The notes beneath the pieces are model-generated. The model had not been told where the DNA came from, made no database searches, and was given only the letters and a program-made list of their open reading frames with translations. A DNA stretch of 64,000 nt. Source: Ignelater luminosus (taxonomy: Eukaryota > Arthropoda > Insecta > Coleoptera > Elateridae). Of the stretch, positions 1-11,098 are shown in pieces. Every line of letters begins with the position of its first letter. Position 1 is the first letter of the stretch. Location: assembly GCA_011009095.1 (NCBI GenBank), contig VTPC01090911.1:62001-126000 (forward strand), in the 5' to 3' direction. A program made the position numbers and the translations under genes.

Positions 1-2353
1 CCAACTCTTAGAGAAAAACCCAAAGTTTCACCACTACCAAAAATAGAAAAGCTACCAAATACTCAGCAAGGTCCAAGCTACTCCTACATAACTGGAAAAA
101 CGGGTAATCAACCCATGCATCAACAAAATGTGCAACAAGCCAAAGTATTTTAACTTCAGTACCAACCACCACTACAACTACCGCTATCAAATAATAATAA
201 TCTTGAACAAATACTTCAAAAAAATGGTAGACCGCGTGTTTGAGCTTTTGATGACCCTCATTTCCAAACTAAATGTCTAAAAACCTAACAATTGGAGTCT
301 GGAAAGCCAACGGTCTGCAAATCATAATCAAGAAGTAAAAGTATTCATTTCCCAACATAATATTGACGTCCTGCTGATTTCTGAGGCACATATGACAAAT
401 AAAAGTTATTTTAAAGTTTAGAATTATTGAACTTATTCCACCGAACATCCACACGGCAAAGCTCATGGTGGGACCGCTGTAATAGTAAAAAATAGCATTA
501 GACACTATGTTGTAATAAACAAAACCAGTGAAGTAAACAGACAAGCCGCTTCAATATCAAAAGAAGATTGGCACGGGCAATTAATGTTTTCTGCTGTTTA
601 CTGCCCACCAGACAAAACAATTAATATAAATAAGTATACTACATACTTCGAAACACTTGGTCAAAGATTCATCGCAGCTGGTGATTACAACTCAAAGCAT
701 CATCGTTGAGGATCAAGGATTATAACTACACGCGGCCGAACTCGACTCAAAAGTATAGAAACCAAGAAGCTTAGTACTCTGTCTACAGGTCCACCTACCT
801 ACTGGTCTACTGATAGGCGTAAGATACAGGATCCCATCGAGTTTTGTATCATAAAAGGCATTTTTTCAAACTACATAAACATACTACAACCATCATTTGA
901 TTTGTCTTCTGATTACTCTCCCTTCTTAAATAATGTGAACTCAGAGGTATGCCGCATCAACAGACCGCCAACATTAACCAATAGAATGACAAACTGAAAC
1001 ATATTTAAGGAAATCGTCTCTGAGTCAATGAACTTAAGCCAGCCACTTAAATCTACAAAAGATATTAAAAAAGCAGTAAAACATCTAACAAAATTATCCC
1101 GACTATATAAACAATATGATAAGTGAAAAAAGGAAGCTAAGAAGAAAATGAAAAAGTACTCGGGCCCCAATAGATAAGACAAACCTAAACAGAGTAACGC
1201 AACAACACTAAATAAATAAAAAGATGCCAGCATTAAAACTTTTCTGGAAAACCTCTCTGTCAATAAAAACAAACAATACTCGGTATGGAAACTGTCACAG
1301 AAACTAAACTCCCAACAACAAACTAAGACTCGTATAAAAAAAGCTACGGCAACTAAGCTCGAAATGACGAAGACACTTTTGCAAAACATCTTAGCTCCGT
1401 ATTCCAACCTCATTCAAAGGAAGTCCCAGCTGACGACGAAAAACACATTCTTGACATTTTAGACGCCCTTTATCAGATGAGTCCACCAATCAAGAAAATA
1501 AAAACTGCTGAGATTATACGAGCCATTGCAAAACTGAACACAAAAAAGGCACCCAGCTATGATCTCATCACGGGCCAAATACTAAAAAATTCACCAGAAG
1601 AGGGGATCAGGCTGATATTCTATCCAGAATTTTATAATCATATATAACAGACACATTCTTCCAAATTAATCAAAGACGAAGCCTGCACTTTTCCATTCCC
1701 GATCTCGTCTGGTAGTGTTTTCGGTCCAACCCTGTATTTATTGTATACAGCAGACATCCCCCATCACAAGAAATACTGCGATTGCCACGTATGCAAACGA
1801 TACCGTCATGATGACCTCCGACATAGATCCTAGATTAGCCTCAAGAAACTTGCAAAACCACCTAAAGAAATTGAAAAATTAGTTAAGTCTATGACGTGCC
1901 AAGGTAAATAGTACAAAGTCGACTCGCATTACATTCACCTTAAAAAAGAACAATGCTCTTAAGTGTTCACAAACCGGAAATTCGTATCTGTCAGGAATGA
2001 TGTCGAATATCTGGGAAGTCACAAAGACAGTCACCTAAACTGGGTAAAACACGTATGGTCCAAACGATTACAACTAGGCATGTTGTACAAGAAAACTTAC
2101 TAGTTTATAAATCGAGAATCAAGCTAAAGTATGCAAAATAAACTTCTTCTTTTCAAGGCCATACTATGACTGGTGGGGATGTACGGGATTCAAATTTAGG
2201 GCACTGCCAGTAATACAAATATTCTAAGATTGCAAAGATCTCAATTCAAAGTCCTGCGTGACATATGTAATGCGCCTTGGTAAGTGCCAAACTATGAAAG
2301 TAAGTGATAGCTATATGAATATAAAATCCTTTTAATAATGAAAACTTCGCACT
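1..2353 (+). mobile_element. Decayed Jockey-type LINE (end of ORF1 plus ORF2), cut by the window start
   Basis: Translation of the plus strand gives, in order, the tail of a gag-like ORF1 (about 1-240), an endonuclease domain (about 280-960; ISEAHMTNKSYF, HGGTAVIVKN, AAGDYNSKH) and reverse-transcriptase pieces (about 1690-2300; SGSVFGPTLYLLYTADIP, then YANDT where active copies have FADDT). The same blocks occur in the same order in the far better preserved LINE at 39123-43452, so the two are related though not closely identical. Stops and frameshifts are frequent, and most of the RT fingers and palm is missing between about 1600 and 1690. The element would have encoded a target-primed retrotransposition enzyme and is dead. 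Its 3' end fades at the MITE that begins at 2357. The clade assignment (Jockey group) comes from motif resemblance. Confidence 0.8.
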
Positions 2354-2356
2354 AAG

Positions 2357-2769
2357 AGCTGTTTGACACTATGCTAAATTTTAAGGAAATTTTATAAAAC
2401 AAAAATTTCTTTGAAAATGTTTGGTACATTGTTGTAACATAATTTTCCACAAAACTTTTACTGTGAGCTATTTACAGCTGTTTGCAGTAACCTTTAATGC
2501 GACTCGTAAACATAACCTCAAATAATTAGGAAGTAAGCAGACGTGCAGCCGATAAGCTGATGTCGGTTTCAACATGGACGCGCTTATGTTCACTGCGCAT
2601 TTTGTGCAAGAAATTTATCAATTTCTAGAACCTGTTCTAATGAATATTTTGCTGCCAAAAATTTTCCACATTAATTTCTATGTAAACTCTGTTTAAAATG
2701 ACCAAGAATTTTTAAAAAGTTAGTTTGTACAAAAGTATACAAAAAATTTTGCATAGTGTCAAACAGCTC
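2357..2769. mobile_element. PIF/Harbinger-type MITE with perfect 19-bp terminal inverted repeats
   Basis: The left end, GAGCTGTTTGACACTATGC (2357-2375), is matched perfectly in inverted orientation at 2751-2769. Both ends are flanked by TAA (2354-2356 and 2770-2772), a 3-bp duplication typical of PIF/Harbinger insertion. At 413 bp it is too short to encode a transposase, so it is non-autonomous. A 40-residue ORF (2574-2696, +) starting MDALMFTAHFVQ lies inside and may be a relic of an ancestral gene or chance. The core GTTTGACAC is shared with the terminus beside the Harbinger transposase remnant, at 18691-18704. Confidence 0.85.
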
Positions 2770-2910
2770 TAACGTTAACATTTAAATTTTGTTGAAATAT
2801 TTTTATGGATATAATTTCTAGTAAATTAGGATCATGTGAAAGTATTTATTTATATACGTACTTCTTACAGAGTATCTTGAAATAAAAACTTCTTAACTGA
2901 CTTAAATATA

Positions 2911-4571
2911 CAGAGTCGCTAAAAAGTATAGACAAATGAAACTTGGAGAACCTAAAGTAGGTATTTTTTGCCATGTTTTGCGAAGGTAATTAAAAGCAAA
3001 TCTTCAATTGGTTTTTCGTACGGCCGCCATATTAAATTTTTTTAAATGGAAAATCCTATACAGGGTGATTCCGAAATAAAAAAACGAAGTGGCTCCGTGA
3101 AAGTTGAAAATTTTGACAATTTTCCTAAATATTAAAAACTCAAGCCGTCTGGTTAGAAAAAGAAAATTGTTTCTTGTATTCCTGCCTTCGGATTAAAAAG
3201 TGAAAGTTAAGGAGATTTATGATGTTTGAAAACTATTGTAGTGTAAGAATAAAAATTTACCAGATATACCTATTTTCTTGAAACTAACGCAGGTGTAGTA
3301 GCACAATAAACAATAAATGCCATCATAACCTACCCCCTGGACATTTTACAACTTTCCTTTCTTAAATCTGAAGTTGAGGAGATTAAAGAAATTGCGATAG
3401 CCAGCCCCAAATATGTTTAACATGCAGGGTTGTTGAAATGCACTAAGACAGTAAAAAAATAATATCATAATTTATGTCACGAGCAATTAACCTCCAGTCT
3501 CACAAGCAACATTTTAACCCCTTATTATTATTTAGTCACTTAAATAGAAAACATTTTAAATGGCAACGGATAATATACTACTTAAATGAAACATGCGTAT
3601 GGGAGGTACTATCCTCTGTATTTAATTCAATTAAATAAATTCAACCAAGTTTTATTTATGTAGCATAATACTTATTGAAGTTTTTGGTTCTGTGGAATTT
3701 TACAGAAAAATATTACTAACAGTAAAATTTTAATATTCTTCCATTTACAGATTAAAAAGTAAAAGTTATAAACGTGGCCATTGATTATTTATGGCATTGT
3801 AGAAACCAGAGAAACTATTATAGCCCTCACATAAATAGCAAAAGCTATCTGTCAATGACAAGGACAGTTAGTCAATTCCTATCGATTTTTGCGTAAATAA
3901 AAGTATGAGAGCAGGACCGGCGTAGCTTAGCGATTAAACTTCAATCGGAAACTATGCAATTTTTACCTACCGTTTTTTCTCGCAAATGTATGTACTATCA
4001 CACCGCTATCCACCTTTAAGAGGATACCCTTTATTTCAGAATCACCCTGTATATGAATTTGGATAGGAATCTTCAACACAAATTCAATGATATAAAAGTT
4101 GCTATACTTATCTTAAGAGTTTTTGGAGATAATTGCTATTTTTTTGTCAAGGATTTCACTATTAATTTTAATCAAACTCGATTTACCGCAAAACAGCAGA
4201 GGCAATGGAACTAAAAAAACGATGTGCGATTATTTTATAGGTAATTAAAGTAAAAGAAAACCGTAAAAATTTTACCTTTAGCCTATTTATTTAAAATAAT
4301 AAATCGATGCTAAAGCAAACTAAATTTATGGTGGAATAAAAACAAATAGTGACGAATTGATAATAACAAAAACACAATATAATTTTATAACAAGTGTTCA
4401 AAATGCGCTTTGTTAGTTTCTTAACAATGAAACAATCTCTATTGAAATTTTCGTAAAAAGAATTTTGCAAATAATCGGGGGGAACTGCTTGCATTACGAA
4501 TCCGTCCTTTACGTTAAGAAATACTTGACAAAAGAATATTGATTATCGCCAAAACCTTTTTAGCGACCCTG
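2911..4571. mobile_element. TA-flanked MITE (about 670 bp of its own) interrupted by another MITE
   Basis: CAGAGTCGCTAAAAAG at 2911-2926 matches the inverse of CTTTTTAGCGACCCTG at 4556-4571 with one mismatch. TA dinucleotides flank both ends (2909-2910 and 4572-4573), as expected for Tc1/mariner-type insertion. Removing the inner element at 3061-4049 and one TA leaves about 670 bp with no coding capacity, so this is a non-autonomous element and is older than its passenger. It sits directly beside the truncated end of the Gypsy fossil at about 4600. Confidence 0.8.
3061..4049. mobile_element. 989-bp TA-flanked MITE nested in the 2911-4571 element (copy 1)
   Basis: The left terminus CAGGGTGATTCCGAAATAA (from 3061) is matched in inverted orientation by the right terminus ending at 4049, with one mismatch near the tip. 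TA lies on each side (3059-3060, 4050-4051). No transposase frame is visible. A second, inverted copy starts at 63028 and aligns along most of its length, which proves a dispersed repeat with defined ends. The TA flanks and CAG tips suggest a Tc1/mariner-related non-autonomous family. Confidence 0.85.
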
Positions 4572-4599
4572 TATAAGATTAACATCAATAATAATATGT

Positions 4600-7500
4600 T
4601 TTGCTAGCTAGCTTATAAAGTTATTAAGTATTTTAAGATAACCTTTTAATTTTAAACTTCGATATAATATTTCATCAAATATAAATTTTGAAGTGTAGGG
4701 TTGTTGAGAATTTGTATTAAAATTTTTAAGCAAATTTAAAGTACTATTTTGACTAATTATTAATTTAGTTTTCTCGTCAAGAATATTTAAAATGCCAATG
4801 AATTGCTTATCATGTTGAATTAGCTTGTTTTGGTTCTTTTGTAACTTATTAATAGCTTCTTGATATTTTAGATTTTCAGTGACAAACTTGATTGCCGATT
4901 CAACATCATCAAAATGATTTCGTTTCACTTTTTTATTAAAATAATTTGTAATATAGTTGTTTAAGTTATTGTTTAATTTGGTAAACCTTCGTTGGACAAT
5001 AGTAAGAGTAAGATTGTGATGCGTTAATCCATAAGATGCTATTATCGCAAGAATTGAATTATAGGTATCTATTGGATTAAGATGAAGGTTAAGATATGCG
5101 CGCAAATTGACACGATAGACATAGGAATACGGCGTTTTTTTAATTCTCCTTTTACCATTGTCAAACTCTAAGAGTCCATTTTTGTTTTCTAGATTAATTT
5201 GTGACTGAGCAAACACAGGAAGCAGAAATATGATGAAGAAGTTATTGATTTTCATTGTTAATATATTTTCATAATTTCAGAACCTCTGGTGAGCCTTTTT
5301 GTTCTCTGTGGTTCTAACGATGGGAGCAAGGTTGTATGAATCTGAAACAATGGGTATTTGTTTAAATTTTGGTTGGTTTTTTGATTGATTGTGTTTGATT
5401 TATTGATATTAGGTATTTGCCAGTTCTAAGTAAGTTTGTCGATTATTTGTTCTATTTGTTTCTCGAAAATCTGTCTATAAAGGGTATTAGCTATTTCTCA
5501 ATTAGATCTGATGTAACTCTGCGTAAGTTCATGCTGGAGGTGTCTATCAAAACTGTCTACGTCCGAAAAGTGTCCGAATAAAAGATTTCGAGGTTTTTGA
5601 TTTGTATTTGAATGAATAGTATCGTTATAAACTGACACTATAAGAGGATAGTATTTTAAGATGGAAATATTTCTGTACTTACCTTGTAATAGGCGGATAT
5701 GTTCACATTAACTTCTTTAAGGTCGATTTCTGTTGTATCTAGCATGCCAGGAACACAGTCTCATGTCGCTTTCAACCTAATGGTAATGGTGCAGAATGTT
5801 ATTATAGTAAATGTGTAATATACTTGTAATAATGTTATATTTGTATAGTTTGCAAAATTGTTATTTTTCTGTGTTTACCTAGTTTGCGAATTTGTTACTA
5901 CATCAGCATGTCAATTGTGTATAAGAAGAAAAATTAGAAACCTAATAAACAGTATTGTCATTCAATTGGTTTTCTCACTACAAAATAATGTATTTGCCGC
6001 AAAGGCCTTTTCTATCAGTTTAATGAAATTGTGAGGCGGAAAATTTAGCATTACATTGTAACAGTGCTTTTATTAATATGAGAAATTAAAAAAAATCAAG
6101 TAATAAACGAAAAAAGAGTGAATAAGAGGCTGTCAAAAAAAGGAAAAACCAGCAACTTTTATTAAAGTGGTTTTTTGGTTCTTTTCTTTAATTCTGGGAC
6201 TTGTGTGTGATTAGACCATAAAAGAACATAGCCGAAAATATAATTTTAGGTTTCGTTGCCGCATCACAATGCAGGTATGTTTAAATCGAAATGGTATATT
6301 AGCAGATTCTAATCAGTGTTTACTCCGAATCAATGCGAGTCCTCTGTTTATAGATCTTGCAACCAATACATCAACAGTATTAGAATAGATAGTCTCATCT
6401 ACAACGGTCAAGCATTGAAACAAGCCAGCCGCAACCGCGTTCAAGTATCTACATAAACCACCCACGTTTCTGCTTGACTTCCCTTTTTTATTTATTCTTC
6501 TAATTTTAACCTCCAGCAAACTAGTTTAGAGTTCGATTTGTTTTAAGTTGAAAAGCCATAACAAGGCTTTGTGATCGGTAATAGTATTATTTTTTTTCCA
6601 AAAACGTATGCCCATTCTACTGTTAGGCATTCTTTTTATTTCAAATTGGTTGAGAGTTTGAAACTTTTTATGGTGTCAATTTTTGAGGAGTCTGGTTGAT
6701 ACCATCTGAAGTTACTACATGACCTAGGAAGTTCATTTCTTCTTTTGAAAATTCGGACTATTCTAGCTGGAGTTTCAAGTTTGCTCTCTTTAGCCGATTA
6801 AAGACTTGACGTAGGTTCTCTAAACATTCTGTCAAACCTCTGCAGTAGATAATAATATCATTCATATACACCAGACATATTTTTCCTATAAGGCCGTTAA
6901 GAACGTTGTTTATCAACCACTGAAATGTTGCAAAAGCGTTTTTAAATCCAAAGACATTCGAGTATATTCAAATGTCTTTGAGCTGTAAAGAAGGCGGTTT
7001 TGACAATAGAGTCTTTATGCATCTTTATTTGGTGGAATCTTGGTGGAAGGTCTAACGTGAAGAAGTAATCTGAGCATCCTCATTTGTTTGGAATGTCTTC
7101 GATGTTCGGGATAGGGTAAAGATCATCGATGGTTTTTTTAATTGATCTTCTTGAAGCCAACCACCATTCACCACTAATGTCTTCCGGATGTGTCCATTTT
7201 TCTAGGCGTGATCCAAATTGGTGAATCTCTAAGCCTGATAATTTCTACTATAAGTAGCTTTTAAATTTGATCATAGACTTCAGCTTTGTAGATTTCCGGA
7301 AACCTGCAAGATGCAGTAAAAATGGAAATTTTGTTGCTTGTTTTATTCTTGTGTTTTACTTAGTTTGTAAGTGTTAATTTATCCTTGTGAAGAATGTGGT
7401 TAAACTCTTTTAGAATTTGGAATAATTTTTTTTTCCTCTTGATTAAGGTGTCTCGACCTAATGTTTTTGTTTACATCTAATTTAAAATTATTGCAGATGT

Positions 7501-9130
7501 GTATTTGATTGCTATCTTCCCGTACGTTATTATTTGCTTATTGGTTTTTGTAGAGATTTTCATGTCGTAGAGTTTTTGACTAACAAAGGAATCTTCATCG
7601 GGACTAATATTCTGAAAGCATTAAGGTTCGATTTGTTCCAAATCTTTGTTGTAAAATAATTCTTCAGAAATAATATTTGAGTTTTATTTGGTTTGTTTTT
7701 TTTGAAGGTGTTTTTAGTGGAAATTGGTTAAGACTGTTGACCTTTTCCGGGACGAAAAGCAGTTGACTGTTTTCCAAAAGCCTGTTTAGTTGCAGAACTT
7801 GTCTAGTTTTAAGTGGGATCGATTGTGATGGAAACCTTTGAGATCCATTAAAGGTTTGTTGGAGCATGTTTTGAAATTGCGCTGGAAATAAGCTTTTTGT
7901 GGACTTTGTGGAAAATACGATACAGTTAGATTTGTTGAAATAATTGTCCGAGGATTTGTAGTTTATTAATTCTGATTGAAGATTTATGACTGTTTAGGAG
8001 AGCTATAGCATTTGGGATGTTCTTGAATGAGTTCTCGAGCACGTTGAAAGGCTTATGGTGAATTTTAATTGCAGCGCTAAGTAGAGTATAAGAGTTTGAA
8101 ATAAACCTTTTTAAAATTAAATTAGTATAGAAATGATGTTGAACTTGGTCTGTTTTTAAAATTAACAATTGAACTAATTTTACAAATTGAGAATAATAAT
8201 ATTCTAAATGCAAATTTCAATTTTGTTTTAAATTTATTAATTTTATTAAAATTTGTTCTTCTCAACGAAAATCACTAAAACTGTCTAACAAAACCTGTCT
8301 TAATTGATTCCAATTATCTAATGGATAAATTGTTAATCTTTTATAACAGGTGTCTAATATTCGTTCTTTTATAGAATTTAATGTTCGAGCGTTTTGTCTT
8401 ACTTAAGAATAGTTGAATCTTCTATCAGAGAAATTTTGTATAACTAACTCGCATGAGTTTACAAATCTAAATAAATGTTTTCGGCGTCAAACAACGGAAT
8501 TTTGTGGAATCTGAACTACTGGTTTGATACTACCTTGTTCCATTATTACAGCTTTATGACTATTTGAGCTTCAAATGAAATTAGATCACCAATACTTGTA
8601 ATTTAATTATGAAAGAATGCTTATTCGATACGTTGATAGTTTATGTTGATTGTTCCAAAGAGTTGTTAGCCAGGGAAGTACTCAAATGACACAGACGTGG
8701 GTAGACTTCCTCAGGTTCTTTGAGGGGTTGTTCAATGTGTTTTTCACTTATTTTTTAGCGAAGAGTTGTTTCATGATTTTTCACTTCTCACTATTAAGTG
8801 TTCAACTTTATTAAAACTTGTACGTCGACCTAACGGATTTTCCACTTACACAGAAATCTTCGCTATGCATACAATTTTATTTGTGTTTTTAAGTGTCACC
8901 ACAATTGGCGGTATACTTTGAAAAGCCAAACAAAAAGTTAAAACTCACCGGTATATAAATTCTTCTACTAGTTGCCGTTGCAAGTAATTTTTCGTTAGTT
9001 CCGTTTTGGCATATCCCATCCTCGTCGCTAGCAAACTTAAAACAAAACTCGTTAGCTATTTTAAAAAACTTTAATAAAACAGTAACATACAACCAGCTTG
9101 AAATAAATTAAATTTGACAAGCGTTCACTA
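4600..9130 (-). mobile_element. Ty3/Gypsy (errantivirus-like) retroelement fossil with gag, pol and env-like parts
   Basis: On the minus strand the parts lie in retroviral order. A leader or LTR-adjacent stretch is at about 8890-9130 and a gag-like region at about 7660-8520. Pol pieces follow, including reverse transcriptase (about 6640-7350) and the end of integrase (about 5290-5720). Last is the first half of an env-like membrane protein (about 4608-5255) that starts with a hydrophobic, signal-peptide-like segment. This order is that of insect errantiviruses. The fossil carries many breaks and is clearly dead. It looks cut short on the env side, where the nested MITEs at 2911-4571 now lie. 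No pair of long terminal repeats could be recognised, so the age cannot be measured, but the damage suggests an old insertion. Gag and pol assignments are firmer than env. Confidence 0.7.
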
Positions 9131-9439
9131 GTAACGAATTCAGCTTGGGTTTAAGAGCTTAGCCTTCATTGTAAGCTGCTAGTAAACTTCACAATCAAGT
9201 CCCTCGTTGTACTTGGTTTATTCAAATTTCTTTTCCATCTGTTTGTATAAGCTTTCTGGTTAAACGTCATCTAAATAGTCAAAACGTAAACTGTGGCTTG
9301 CTACCAATCGGTGATAATGAAGAATCTCATGTTGAATCACACCTGTAGAAAACAGATGTAATTGGTGTGCACAGTCATCAACAATCTCTAGGTAGTTCAA
9401 ACACTTCCTCCAAAAGAAAATACCTATAACCTCTTTTCA

Positions 9440-11035
9440 TGTACAATCTTTTGTCTTTCACTTATTTACGCTAAAAATCGTGCCTGCGTAAATGATAGCG
9501 ATCCTTTTCGTATTCATTCTAATTATCTAGCGATTTATAAATTCAATGTTTGTTTTGATGAACAAATGGGTTTTGATAGCTTTCTTGAACGTATTCAGGA
9601 ATTACGGGCAGCTGGTGGAGTTTTCGAGTTTAATCTCTATTGAGTTATTTAGTGGCAACGCTCTCATTTGCAATCGTTCTATCCGTGATAAAGTGAGCTC
9701 TTGGTCGGAACTTATTCAGCAACTTCGAGAAGCCCTTCTAGCTTTGGAAAGAGATTCGTCGTAGAAGTCAGGTGTTTGTTTATATTGCCATAATGAAGAA
9801 TCTTCTTCGTAGGCTTGTTTCTATTTTTAATAAGTCTGCGTCGAGATTTCCGACCCCTACTTACCGTTAAAATCAGCTTTAGAGAGAATAGCAACCATTT
9901 CTCGATTAACTCATGTTAGTAAAACCATTGAAAATGGGCATACTCTAGCTTTCAGGTTCATTGATTTGCGACAGGTGTTCGATCCAGACCTCGCCTATTG
10001 TAATTTTTTGTAATTAGGCAGCCTTTTAAAATTGCAACATTCGAACCTGCATCTTCATCCTACCGTGTTGTTGATTTTGACCTTGATTCTGATAAAAATG
10101 CACAACTTTTAATTAGGAAAATTGTTAGCAACACCGCAATTTCGCAAAATGCCTGCTGGAATTGTGGTGAAATGGGGCATTTATCGCCATATTGGTCAGC
10201 ACTTGAACGCAAGCACTGCTTTAAGCGTGGGAAAGTAAATTATACTGTTTGGACTTGCACAACTTGTTCAGAAAACGCCGTTCATCGTTTACCATCTCAA
10301 AAATCCATTTTGAATTATGTTGTCAGTCATTGGAAATTCCTTTTTGGGTTTACTTGAGTCTTGATAAATTCAAACATTTGTGTCCGCCTACAATTCTATT
10401 AGTACCATCACGGTCCCTATTTTCTTCAGAGATAAAACTAAAGTGTTCAATGTTTTGGTTGTTCCTTGATTGATTGCAGGTGTGCTATGTCTATTGTCCC
10501 AGATTTGCGTCACAATAAATGAATCTTTAGTAAGTTGGATTAATGCCATCCAACCATTGGAGCATTTACTTGATGACAAAAACAACAGCTCCTGTGAGAA
10601 CAAAGTTAAGACAACTTACCTAGTTGAGCATGAAATTAGAATCTTATCAACTTACTTCGATTGAGCAGGTATATTATTTCATATTTTCCGCTGTCAATAA
10701 TCAACTAGATAAAATGCTAAAGGACGATATCATTGAACCGTCAGATTCACATTGGGCTCTTCATATTGCCCGAATTCAAAAGAAAGACAACGCGTATAGG
10801 TTCTGCGTCGATTATAGACGCCTTCCACTTTTGACAAGTTTCGAGGTACACGTTATCTTACCACTTTAGACTGGAAAGTTTCTGTAGGGAACCTTTGGCT
10901 ATTTACTGTCTGCAATCGTGGTTTATTTTAATTTAAGAAAATGGCATTCGGGCTGCATAATGCCCCAGCAAGCTGGCAACACTCGATCGTGTTATTAGGC
11001 CCGATATGGAACTTAACGTTATTAACGTTCAATGA
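9440..11035 (+). mobile_element. Second Ty3/Gypsy fossil: gag with zinc knuckle, then start of pol
   Basis: The plus strand shows a gag-like region (about 9480-9900), a CCHC-type zinc-knuckle region (about 10150-10260, starting CWNCGEMGH) and reverse-transcriptase motifs (about 10670-11000, including YRFCVDYRRL and FGLHNAPASWQ). These are characteristic of insect Gypsy elements, with the order gag then pol intact. The fossil has many breaks and its 3' part is absent. It ends about where the CR1-like LINE on the opposite strand begins, which suggests the LINE inserted into it or that both were rearranged together. No LTR was recognised. It is unrelated in sequence to the env-bearing fossil just upstream and lies in the opposite direction. 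Confidence 0.7.
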
Positions 11036-11098
11036 GAAAAAAGGTCAGCAAGGCTGTTTTTCACTTTCTCCCTTACAAAATAAACAAATAATTAAATA

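Noticed and set aside
3905-3930. String GGCGTAGCTTAGCGATTAAA resembling a tRNA A box, also in the second MITE copy
   Set aside because: There is no B box (GGTTCGANTCC) at the proper distance and no cloverleaf; it is simply part of the 989-bp MITE.
5798-5990. Possible solo LTR on the plus strand (TATA-like and AATAAA-like strings within a TGT...ACA segment)
   Set aside because: No second copy, target duplication or primer site supports it; such strings are common in AT-rich DNA.
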